This document shows positions 34,140-40,804 of a stretch of 64,000 bases of DNA, piece by piece. The DNA comes from Streptomyces canus (GTDB lineage: Bacteria; Actinomycetota; Actinomycetes; Streptomycetales; Streptomycetaceae). The position numbers and the translations under genes were made by a program. The stretch spans positions 1,178,001 to 1,242,000 of the forward strand of contig NZ_JAUSWW010000001.1 of the NCBI RefSeq assembly GCF_030815415.1, read 5' to 3'. Positions within the stretch are counted from its first letter, which is position 1, and every line of letters starts with the position of its first letter. The notes below the pieces were generated by a model, which had not been told where the DNA came from, did no database searches, and worked only from the letters and a program-made list of their open reading frames with translations.

Positions 34140-34877
34140 ATGCCTGCTCCGCGCCCCCTCACCTACGACTCCTTCGTGCAGCTCGCCCTCGCCGACCCCG
34201 CCGTCGTCGGCCTGGTCCTCAAAGGCTCCCGCGCCCATGAGGGTATGGTCACCGAGCACTCCGACCACGACCTGTACGTCGTTCTCGCCGACGGCGCGAC
34301 CACGGATCTCACCCGGTTCCAGGGCCACCGCACCGCCGGGCTCGATCTCGTCGTCATCCCGCTCACCGAGTTCCGCACGGCCGGCATGCCCGGCTTCGAG
34401 CGCTACGCCCTCGCCCGCGCCCAGGTCGTGCTCGACCGGCTCGACGGCGGCATCGCGGCGATCCTGGCCGCCAAGGCACTCCTGGACGCCGACGAGGCGT
34501 ACCGGGACGCGGGCGGCTGGCTCGACGCCTACGCCAACTCCCTCTACCGGTCCCTCAAGAACACGCGCGACGGCCATGGGCTCGCCGCCCGGCTCGACGC
34601 CGCCGACAGCGTGCGGTTCCTGCTGGAACTGCTCTTCGCCCTCGACCGCCGCCCCCGTCCCTACAACAAGTACCTGGAGTGGGAACTCGCCCGCCGTCCG
34701 CTGCCCGGCTGGGACACCGGCCCGCTCCTCGACGCCGTGGACCGCGTCGCGCGGACCGGCGACGCGGCCCTGCAACGCCGTCTCTTCACCCGCGTCGAGT
34801 CGGCGGCCCGGCAGGCCGGGCACGGGGCGGTGCTGGACGCCTGGGGAGCGGACCTGGACCTGATGCGCCCGAGGTGA
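34140..34877 (+). CDS. Nucleotidyltransferase-domain protein (possible aminoglycoside-type)
   Basis: A 245-residue protein. The segment VVGLVLKGSRAHEGMVTEHS followed by DHDLYVVL carries the Gly-Ser and Asp-x-Asp catalytic pattern of pol-beta-type nucleotidyltransferases. The C-terminal helical part (YANSLYRSLKNTRDG, LLELLFALDRRPRPYNKYLE) resembles lincosamide/aminoglycoside-modifying relatives. It probably transfers a nucleotide to a small hydroxyl compound; no substrate is evident. ATG 34140 has GGAG eight bases upstream. It is the second such enzyme in the window after 2670-3437 and not closely alike. Confidence 0.7.
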   Translation: MPAPRPLTYDSFVQLALADPAVVGLVLKGSRAHEGMVTEHSDHDLYVVLADGATTDLTRFQGHRTAGLDLVVIPLTEFRTAGMPGFERYALARAQVVLDRLDGGIAAILAAKALLDADEAYRDAGGWLDAYANSLYRSLKNTRDGHGLAARLDAADSVRFLLELLFALDRRPRPYNKYLEWELARRPLPGWDTGPLLDAVDRVARTGDAALQRRLFTRVESAARQAGHGAVLDAWGADLDLMRPR

Positions 34878-34890
34878 CCGGCCGGTCACC
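34873..34890. other. 18-bp perfect palindrome at the gene end
   Basis: GGTGACCGGCCGGTCACC is fully self-complementary with no loop and contains the stop codon of the nucleotidyltransferase gene. With no spacer it is more like a protein site or a chance GC-rich palindrome than a hairpin terminator. It marks the left end of the degraded region. Confidence 0.4.
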
Positions 34891-34893
34891 GGC

Positions 34894-34998
34894 TCACTCG
34901 TTGTGCAGCACCTCCGCGATCGCGAGGCCCGCGAGGGCGAGGCCCGTCAGGACCGGGGTGTGCCAGACGTCGGTCATGTACGAGGGCGCCGCGCGGGA
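34894..34998 (-). pseudogene. Short remnant encoding a hydrophobic C-terminal tail
   Basis: A 34-codon open stretch ending TGA at 34894. From the ATG at 34977 it would read MTDVWHTPVLTGLALAGLAI and six more residues, a single membrane-helix tail. There is no ribosome site, and the frame is closed by a stop just upstream. It looks like the last bit of a lost membrane protein gene in a run of truncated genes, but a tiny membrane peptide cannot be excluded. Confidence 0.35.
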
Positions 34999-35050
34999 TC
35001 AGACCGGGCGGCGCCGGTACGGGCGGGACTTCCGGCCGGTAAGCCCCGTG

Positions 35051-35401
35051 TCATCGACGGGCGGCCCGTACGAGGGCATCGAAGAGGCCCTGTTGGGCGG
35101 GGTCCTCGTGGGCGACGTCCTCGGGGTGCCACTGGACGGCGGTGAACCAGCCCTGGGCGCAGGGGAGTTCGAGGCCTTCCACGGTGCCGTCGGCGGCGCG
35201 TGCCGTGACCGCCAGTCCCGCACCGAGGCGGTCGACGCGCTGGTGGTGGAAGCGGGACGCCTCGACCTTCTCCACCCCTGTGGCCCGTTCCAGCAGGGTG
35301 CCCCGCTGAAGGGCCACCGGGTGCACGACGTGCCGGTGTTCGCCGCCGGGGCCGCCCATGTCCTGCTCCAGGGCGACGTCGACGACCTGGAGGCCGCAGC
35401 A
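35051..35401 (-). pseudogene. C-terminal fragment of peptidase C26 (gamma-glutamyl-GABA hydrolase-like)
   Basis: The readable part is CCGLQVVDVALEQDMGGPGG, EHRHVVHPVALQRGTLLE, SRFHHQRVDRLGAGLAVTA and WFTAVQWHPEDVA. These are the class I glutamine-amidotransferase core of PuuD/peptidase C26, including the catalytic His-x-Glu (WHPED). The alignment begins right at the nucleophile region, where CRG of the family is CCG here, and no N-terminal half exists. The break at 35401 abuts the start of P450 similarity on the opposite strand (35404). Confidence 0.75.
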
Positions 35402-35403
35402 GC

Positions 35404-35948
35404 GACGGGCAGGACCTGGTGTCGAAGCTCGTCAACACGGTCCCGCTCGACGGAATCTCCCTGTCCGCGCAGGACTTCGACAACTACTTCCTGCTCCTGG
35501 TGGTGGCCGGCAACGAGACCACCCGGCACACCATCTCCCACTCCATGCCGGCCCTGCCGCAACACCCGGAGCAGCTCGCGAAGTTGAAGGACGACCCGTC
35601 CCTGATCCCCACGGCGGTCGAGGAGTTCCTGCGCTGGGCCTCCCCGGTCTATCACTTCCGCCGCACCGCGACCCGGGACGTCGAACTCGGCGGCAAGCGG
35701 ATCAAGGAGGGCGACCAGGTCGTCATGTGGTACGCCTCCGGCAACCGCGACGAGGCGGTCTTCGCCGATCCCTACGCCCTCGACGTCACCCGGCAGCACA
35801 ACGACCATGTCACCTTCGGCAAGGGCAGCCCCCACCTGTGCCGGGGCAACCTGCTCGCCCGCACCGAGATCCGCATCATGTTCGAGGAGCTCATCCCGAG
35901 GATCGCCGGCATCAACCTCAACTGCCGGTCGAGTTCACCCTGGCCTGA
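35404..35948 (+). pseudogene. C-terminal fragment of a cytochrome P450
   Basis: From 35404 the frame reads a P450 without its N-terminal half: I-helix LLLVVAGNETTRHTISH, ExxR in AVEEFLRWASPVYHFRR, the meander, and the heme-binding FGKGSPHLCRGNLLAR with the axial Cys. Near 35925 the frame shifts: the usual ending LPVEFTLA appears in another frame and stops at 35948, with a stretch of the C-terminal sheet missing. It is 5'-truncated and internally deleted. A protein could be made from GTG 35419, but it cannot fold as a complete P450. Confidence 0.8.
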
Positions 35949-36756
35949 CCCACCCGGCCGGCACCGTGCCCGCCGTCAGGAAGAACGTGACGGCGTAGGT
36001 GAAGCAACCCGTGCGCGCGGCCTCGTCGAACTGGACCACGAACCGGTCCGCGTCCGCCGCGTCGAGGTGGCCGCGGGCCGCGGCCGTGTGCGCCCACGTG
36101 CGCAGGCCCATGACGTGGTCGACCGCCGACGGATCGCGGACGACCAGCGTGCGGGCCTCCACCGTGATGTCGTCGAGGCCACGCGCCGCGAGAAGGCCGC
36201 CGTGCCGGTGGGCCAGAGTGCCGTTGCGCAGCAGCACGTCGGCGCGGAAGCGCAGCACCCGCCGGGCGAGGTCCTGGTCGTCGATGTCGAGGACCTGGGT
36301 GTCGTAGTCGGGGTCCGCCAGCGCGACCCGGCCACCGGGGCGGACCACCCTCAGCAGCTCGTCCAGCACCCGGCCGGGCTCGGCGACATGCTGCACGACC
36401 CGGTCGGCCCAGGCCCCGTCGAACCGCCCTGCGCCGAACGGCAGCCGGTGGCCGTCCGCGACGCAGGCCTGCGCCAGCCCTCGCGCGCGGGCCTGCGCGG
36501 CCATCGTCAAGGAGCTGTCGACCGCGACGACTTCGGCCCCCCAACGCGAGCGCAGCGCCTGCGCGGCATCCCCCGTACCCGCTCCGACCTCCAGGAACAC
36601 TCCGCCCGCCGCGGGGCGCAGCAACTCCTGCAACCGCTGCTTGTAGGCGGCGTAGAACGGCTCCGCGGCCACCCGGTCCAGGACCTGCACCCAGTCACCG
36701 GGCCGGGCCTGCGAGTCCACCGACGTGAAGCCATGAGCACCACCGGAATCGTCCAT
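35935..36756 (-). CDS. SAM-dependent methyltransferase (class I)
   Basis: A 273-residue methyltransferase. Motif I is VFLEVGAGTGDAAQALRSR; motif II is VVAVDSSLTMAAQARARG; then DGHRLPFGAGRFDGAWADRV, and RVVRPGGRVALADPDYDTQ. The fold and lengths fit UbiE/Methyltransf_11-type small-molecule methyltransferases. It starts at ATG 36756. The last 14 bases overlap the remains of the P450 gene on the other strand. The substrate is unknown. Confidence 0.8.
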   Translation of the reverse strand: MDDSGGAHGFTSVDSQARPGDWVQVLDRVAAEPFYAAYKQRLQELLRPAAGGVFLEVGAGTGDAAQALRSRWGAEVVAVDSSLTMAAQARARGLAQACVADGHRLPFGAGRFDGAWADRVVQHVAEPGRVLDELLRVVRPGGRVALADPDYDTQVLDIDDQDLARRVLRFRADVLLRNGTLAHRHGGLLAARGLDDITVEARTLVVRDPSAVDHVMGLRTWAHTAAARGHLDAADADRFVVQFDEAARTGCFTYAVTFFLTAGTVPAGWVRPG

Positions 36757-36842
36757 GCGAGCACGCTAATCCCCTGGGCAGTGCCCGCTGACGGACTCGC
36801 AGGAACACATGGTCCCCCGCGGGATTTGTGCGGGACCGCTCG

Positions 36843-37433
36843 TCAGTCGCCCGTCGTCACCGCCGCGTCGAGGAGGGGGCCGAGTTCCCGGGCCACGGTC
36901 GTCAGGGCGCGGACGTCCCGTTCGGCCCGGGCGATGAGGAGGGCTCCTTCCAGGCTGCTGATCATGAGCGTGGCGAGGTCCCCGGCCCGTTGTCGTGGTA
37001 CGCCCATGTCGGACAGCGCCTGTGCCACCGGTCCGGTCCAGGTGGCGAACGCGGCGGACGCGGCCTCCCGCGTGGAGGCGGTGGACTCCGCGCAGTCGAT
37101 CGTGGCGGCGGCGACGGGACAGCCGCCCGCGAAGCCGTCGGCCTCGTATTCGTCGGTCCATTGCCGCACCATCTCGGCGAACAGCGCGCTGGGCGTCGGC
37201 TCGTCCAGGGCTGCCAGGAAACGGGCGACGCGTCTGCCCGCGTACCGGCCCGCCCAGCCGACCGCCTCGTTGACCAGTTGTTCCTTGCCGCCCGGGAAGT
37301 AGTGCTGGAGCGAGCCGCGCGGCGCGCCGGCGTGGGCGGCGACCTCGCGCATACCGGTGGCGGCGACCCCGCCGCGCCGGATGAGCTGCGCCGCGCTGAA
37401 GACCATCCGCTCGCGCGGTCCTCGTTCGGACAT
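36843..37433 (-). CDS. TetR family regulator (YxaF/LmrA-like)
   Basis: A 196-residue TetR protein. The helix-turn-helix reads MVFSAAQLIRRGGVAATGMR followed by EVAAHAGAPRGSLQHYFPGG. The C-terminal part has GCPVAAATIDCAESTASTRE, which matches the YxaF/LmrA-type ligand domain. It is divergent from the hydroxyacid dehydrogenase at 37571 across two identical 16-bp dyads, which are almost certainly its operators. Confidence 0.85.
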   Translation of the reverse strand: MSERGPRERMVFSAAQLIRRGGVAATGMREVAAHAGAPRGSLQHYFPGGKEQLVNEAVGWAGRYAGRRVARFLAALDEPTPSALFAEMVRQWTDEYEADGFAGGCPVAAATIDCAESTASTREAASAAFATWTGPVAQALSDMGVPRQRAGDLATLMISSLEGALLIARAERDVRALTTVARELGPLLDAAVTTGD

Positions 37434-37475
37434 CGTCGTCGGTCTCCTCTTCGTCGCGCGCTTCGACGCTCACCC

Positions 37476-37491
37476 TATGACCGCTGTCATA
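37476..37491. promoter_or_regulatory. TetR operator copy 1
   Basis: TATGAC-CGCT-GTCATA, a perfect inverted repeat, 43 bp upstream of the TetR start. An identical copy begins 27 bp further on. Confidence 0.75.
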
Positions 37492-37502
37492 ACGACGGCT
37501 AC

Positions 37503-37518
37503 TATGACCGCTGTCATA
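37503..37518. promoter_or_regulatory. TetR operator copy 2
   Basis: A second TATGACCGCTGTCATA, here flanked by C and G to give an 18-bp palindrome. It lies 52 bp before the dehydrogenase start. The two copies are 27 bp apart centre to centre (about two and a half turns) and sit where both divergent promoters should be. Confidence 0.75.
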
Positions 37519-37570
37519 GCAGGATTCCGCGCGGCCCGGCTTCGGTGGGGGCCGGGAAAGGCGGCGCATC

Positions 37571-38506
37571 GTGCACGTCGGTTTCGTCGGCCTCGGGCTC
37601 ATGGGGCAGCCCATGGCGCTGAACCTCGTCCGCGCCGGGACTCCGCTCGTCGTCTGGAACCGCACGCCCGGGCGTTGCGCACCCCTGCGCGCCGCCGGAG
37701 CGGAGGTCGCGGCGAGCGCGACCGAGGTCTTCGACCGGGCGGAGACCGTGATCCTGATGCTGGCCGACGAGGCCGCCATGGACGCGGTCCTGGGACGCGG
37801 CACCCCGGACTTCGCCGCGCGCGTCGCCGGGCACACCGTGGTCCACATGGGCACCACCTCGGCCGAGTACTCGCACGGCCTGGAGGACGACGTCCGAGCC
37901 GCGGGCGGCCGCTACGTCGAGGCGCCGGTATCCGGCTCCCGTGCCCCGGCCGAGCAGGGCGAGCTGGTCGGGATGCTGGCCGGTGACGACGCCGCCGTGG
38001 CGGCCGTACGTCCCCTGCTGGCACCCCTGTGCCGGGAGACGTTCGCGTGCGGTGCCGTACCGGGCGCGCTGCTGATGAAGTTCTCGGTGAACCTGTTCCT
38101 GATCACCCTGGTCACCGGGCTGACCGAGGCGTTCCACTTCGCCGACCGGCACGGACTCGACCAGCGTCTGCTCCGGGACGTGCTGGACGCGGGCCCGATG
38201 GCCAGCGCCGTCTCCCGCATGAAGGCACCCAAGCTGCTGGCCCGCGACTTCGCCGCCCAGGCGGCCGCCGCGGACGTGCTGAAGAACAACCTGCTGATCG
38301 CGGAGGCCGCCCGCAAGGCCGACATCGCCTCCCCGCTCCTCGACGTCTGCCACACCCTCTTCGGCGAGACGGTCGACCAGGGCCACGGCGGTCAGGACAT
38401 GGTGGCCGTCCTGCACGCGCTCGAGACCCGCACCGCCCAGTCTGTCCCCGGGAACCGGGGGCCGGGGCACAAGCGTGGTGATGAGGGAGTGGAGGGCGGG
38501 CCCTGA
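37571..38506 (+). CDS. Beta-hydroxyacid dehydrogenase (3-hydroxyisobutyrate dehydrogenase-like)
   Basis: A 311-residue protein. The N-terminal Rossmann motif is [20 protein letters not shown]; next come [20 protein letters not shown], the substrate loop of this family, and the active-site Lys helix [19 protein letters not shown]. It uses NAD(P) to oxidise a beta-hydroxyacid or reduce a semialdehyde. The C-terminal tail after TRTAQSV is a charged extension. The start is GTG 37571 with GGGAAAGG upstream. It is divergent from the TetR gene and probably repressed by it. Confidence 0.85.
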   Translation: MHVGFVGLGLMGQPMALNLVRAGTPLVVWNRTPGRCAPLRAAGAEVAASATEVFDRAETVILMLADEAAMDAVLGRGTPDFAARVAGHTVVHMGTTSAEYSHGLEDDVRAAGGRYVEAPVSGSRAPAEQGELVGMLAGDDAAVAAVRPLLAPLCRETFACGAVPGALLMKFSVNLFLITLVTGLTEAFHFADRHGLDQRLLRDVLDAGPMASAVSRMKAPKLLARDFAAQAAAADVLKNNLLIAEAARKADIASPLLDVCHTLFGETVDQGHGGQDMVAVLHALETRTAQSVPGNRGPGHKRGDEGVEGGP

Positions 38507-38535
38507 CTCTCCACCGGAGCGAATGAGGACGACCC

Positions 38536-38790
38536 ATGAGTGACAAGGCCCGGATCCTGTTCGAAGCCCTCGACCTCGACCGGAACGGGACCCTGACCCG
38601 GCAGGAGGTCATCATCGCCCTGCGGTCGAAGGGGCCGACGCTCGCCGCGTCGGGGGCCCTGCCGCCCTGGGCCGTGGGAGACGCCGACGCCTCCTCCGCA
38701 CTGTTCGACGCCGCCGACCAGAACGGCGACGCCGTACTGACGCTGGAGGAGTTCGCGGCCGTGGTGGACCGTCGTTTCGGCTGGCGCTGA
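38536..38790 (+). CDS. EF-hand domain protein (calerythrin-like)
   Basis: An 84-residue protein with two EF-hand calcium loops, DLDRNGTLTRQE (about 13-24) and DQNGDAVLTLEE (about 61-72), each with the usual Asp/Asn ligands and final Glu. Small EF-hand proteins of this size are frequent in streptomycetes and are thought to buffer or sense Ca2+. It starts at ATG 38536, 29 bp after the dehydrogenase; GAGGACG precedes it. It is convergent with the LuxR-type regulator, seven bp away. Confidence 0.85.
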   Translation: MSDKARILFEALDLDRNGTLTRQEVIIALRSKGPTLAASGALPPWAVGDADASSALFDAADQNGDAVLTLEEFAAVVDRRFGWR

Positions 38791-38797
38791 CCCCGCC

Positions 38798-39475
38798 CTA
38801 CGAAGCCGTGTGCGGCTTCACCAGACCGCTCTGATAGGCGATGACGACGAGTTGCGCGCGGTCGCGGGCGTGCAGTTTGGTCATGGCCCGCTGGATGTGG
38901 CTGCGTACGGTCAGCGGGCTCAGGACGAGCCGTTCGGCGATCTCGGCATTGGATCTGCCGTAGGCGGCCAGGGCCGTGACCTCGCGTTCGCGGTCGGTCA
39001 GGGCTTTGACGGCGTCGGGGAGGGCGAGGAAGCCGTCGGTGTCGGGGGTGGCCAGGAAGCGGGTGACGAGGGCCCGGGTGGCGGCGGGCGACAGAAGGGC
39101 GTCACCGGCCGCCACGGTACGGATGCTCCACAACAGCTCCTCGGGGCGCACCCCCTTGCCCAGGAAGCCGCTCGCGCCCGCGCGCAGGGCCTTGGCCACG
39201 TTCTCGTCGTTCTCGAACGTGGTGAGGATCAGGATGTGGGTGTCCGCCAGCTCGGGCCGGGAGCAGATGGCGGCGGTGGCCGCCACCCCGTCGAGGTTCG
39301 GCATACGGATGTCCATGATGACCACGCCGGGCCGGTGCTCGGCGGTGAGGTCGACGGCTTCCTGACCGTCGGCGGCCTCAGCGACCACGGTCAGGTCCTC
39401 CACCGAGTCGATGAGGATCCGGAAGGTGGCCCGGAGCAGGGCCTGGTCGTCGGCGAGCAGGACTCGGATGGTCAT
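38798..39475 (-). CDS. LuxR/NarL-type response regulator
   Basis: A 225-residue response regulator. The receiver domain has VLLADDQALLRATFRILIDS and phospho-acceptor Asp in VVIMDIRMPNLDGV. The LuxR-type helix-turn-helix reads LTDREREVTALAAYGRSNAE followed by SPLTVRSHIQRAMTKLHARD. Its ATG overlaps the TGA of the upstream kinase gene (ATGA), so the pair is a coupled two-component system. The nearby MMPL transporter upstream may be its target. Confidence 0.9.
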   Translation of the reverse strand: MTIRVLLADDQALLRATFRILIDSVEDLTVVAEAADGQEAVDLTAEHRPGVVIMDIRMPNLDGVAATAAICSRPELADTHILILTTFENDENVAKALRAGASGFLGKGVRPEELLWSIRTVAAGDALLSPAATRALVTRFLATPDTDGFLALPDAVKALTDREREVTALAAYGRSNAEIAERLVLSPLTVRSHIQRAMTKLHARDRAQLVVIAYQSGLVKPHTAS

Positions 39476-40710
39476 GTGGCGGGGCTCTCGTCGTGGGTGT
39501 GCGGCGGCGGGGTGTCGTGGGAGTCCGGCGGCAGGGCACCGTGGTGGTGGAGCGGCAGGGTGCAGGCGACCTCGAAGCCGCCGTGCGGACGCCGGCCGGC
39601 GTGGAAGGTGCCGCCCACGGCCGCAGCACGCTCGCGCATACCGAGCAGGCCGAAGCCGCCCCCGGTGGTGGCGGAGGCCACGGGGCGGTCCGGGGTGGTG
39701 TCGTTGGTGACGGTGAGGGTCAAGTAGTGGGGTGTGTAGGCGAGTCGGACCTGAGCGGTGCGGGTGGCTGCGTGCTTGGTGACGTTGGTGAGCGCTTCCT
39801 GGACGATCCGGTAGGCCGTCAGGTCGAGCACGGGCGGCAGCGGTCGCCGCTGTCCATCGACGGTGACCGTCACCTCCAGGCCGACCATCGAGCAGGTGTC
39901 GACCAGCTCGGGCAGCCGGTCCAGTCCCGGCGCGGGAGTCAGGTCGGAGGTGTCGTTGTCCTGGCGCAACAGCCCTACGGCGGCCTTGAGTTCGCGCAGC
40001 GCGGCGGCGGTGGTCTCCGGCAGTTTCGCGAGGATGTCGAAGGCCTGCTCCGGGTGCGTGCGCGCGAGGTGCGCCGCGGTGCCGGCCTGGGCGTCGGCCA
40101 GGGTCAGGTGGTGGGCGACCACGTCGTGCAACTCCCGTGCGATGCGCATGCGTTCCTGGATCACGCGGTGCCGTGCCTCCTCCTCGCGCTCGCGGACGGC
40201 GTGCTCGGCGCGGGCCACCGCGTACTGCCGGCGCACCCGGACATAGGCGCCGAGGGCCGCAGACAGCAGCACCATGGCCACCGGGTTGACGGTTCCGAGG
40301 ATCGGTGAGTCACGGAACGACGGAACGAGCAGGCCGGTGACGACCAGGCCCGCGGCAGCGGTGAGCGCGCTGTTCCAGCTGGTGCGGCGCGGCGTCCGCA
40401 CACTGGTGAAGTACTGCGCGACCAGGAGCGGGACCATCACTCCGGCGGTCAGGAGGTAGCCCAGCGCACCCAGGACGATGGTGCACAGCGTCGTCGCGGC
40501 GAGTACCCCCACGGGGCGCTCACGGCGCCAGGGCAGCGCGGCGCAGGCCACGGCGGCGAGCGCGATACCGGACCACAGGGGCGGTGTCCCGGACATCACC
40601 GCCCGGGCGGCGACGACACTGGCGACGGTGAGGGCGAACAGCAGCACCAGCGTGGTGGCCTCGACGGCTTGGGGACGGGTCGCCGCCCGCCGCTGCCAGC
40701 TGTTGCTCAT
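39472..40710 (-). CDS. Sensor histidine kinase (HisKA_3/NarX-like)
   Basis: A 412-residue kinase: about five hydrophobic helices (residues 18-165), then the phospho-acceptor helix RIARELHDVVAHHLTLADAQ, and an ATPase domain with IVQEALTNVTKHA, FGLLGMRERAAAVGG. The His in ELHDVVAHH is the phosphorylation site. It is coupled to the LuxR-type regulator. The C-terminus is His/Pro-rich (HHHGALPPDSHDTPPPHTHD), unusual and possibly metal-binding. A hairpin separates it from the MMPL transporter. Confidence 0.85.
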   Translation of the reverse strand: MSNSWQRRAATRPQAVEATTLVLLFALTVASVVAARAVMSGTPPLWSGIALAAVACAALPWRRERPVGVLAATTLCTIVLGALGYLLTAGVMVPLLVAQYFTSVRTPRRTSWNSALTAAAGLVVTGLLVPSFRDSPILGTVNPVAMVLLSAALGAYVRVRRQYAVARAEHAVREREEEARHRVIQERMRIARELHDVVAHHLTLADAQAGTAAHLARTHPEQAFDILAKLPETTAAALRELKAAVGLLRQDNDTSDLTPAPGLDRLPELVDTCSMVGLEVTVTVDGQRRPLPPVLDLTAYRIVQEALTNVTKHAATRTAQVRLAYTPHYLTLTVTNDTTPDRPVASATTGGGFGLLGMRERAAAVGGTFHAGRRPHGGFEVACTLPLHHHGALPPDSHDTPPPHTHDESPAT

Positions 40711-40752
40711 CGCGCTCCGAGAAAGGTTCGAGGACAGTCATGCTCACACACC

Positions 40753-40794
40753 ACGGACCGCGGTGCCGTCTCGCACAAGGGCGCCGCGGTCCGT
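40753..40794. terminator. Hairpin between MMPL transporter and kinase
   Basis: ACGGACCGCGG (40753-40763) pairs perfectly over 11 bp with 40784-40794 across a 20-nt loop. It lies in the 94-bp gap after the transporter and before the kinase, so the two genes may not share all transcripts. It could be an attenuator rather than a full terminator. Confidence 0.6.
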
Positions 40795-40804
40795 CGTACG
40801 AGAT

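Noticed and set aside
34873..34890. Palindrome as a phage or integrative-element attachment site
   Set aside because: No integrase or direct repeat flanks it, and such palindromes are common by chance in GC-rich DNA.
34140..35948. Nucleotidyltransferase, P450 and methyltransferase as a biosynthetic gene cluster
   Set aside because: The P450 is a fragment and there is no PKS, NRPS or terpene synthase nearby.
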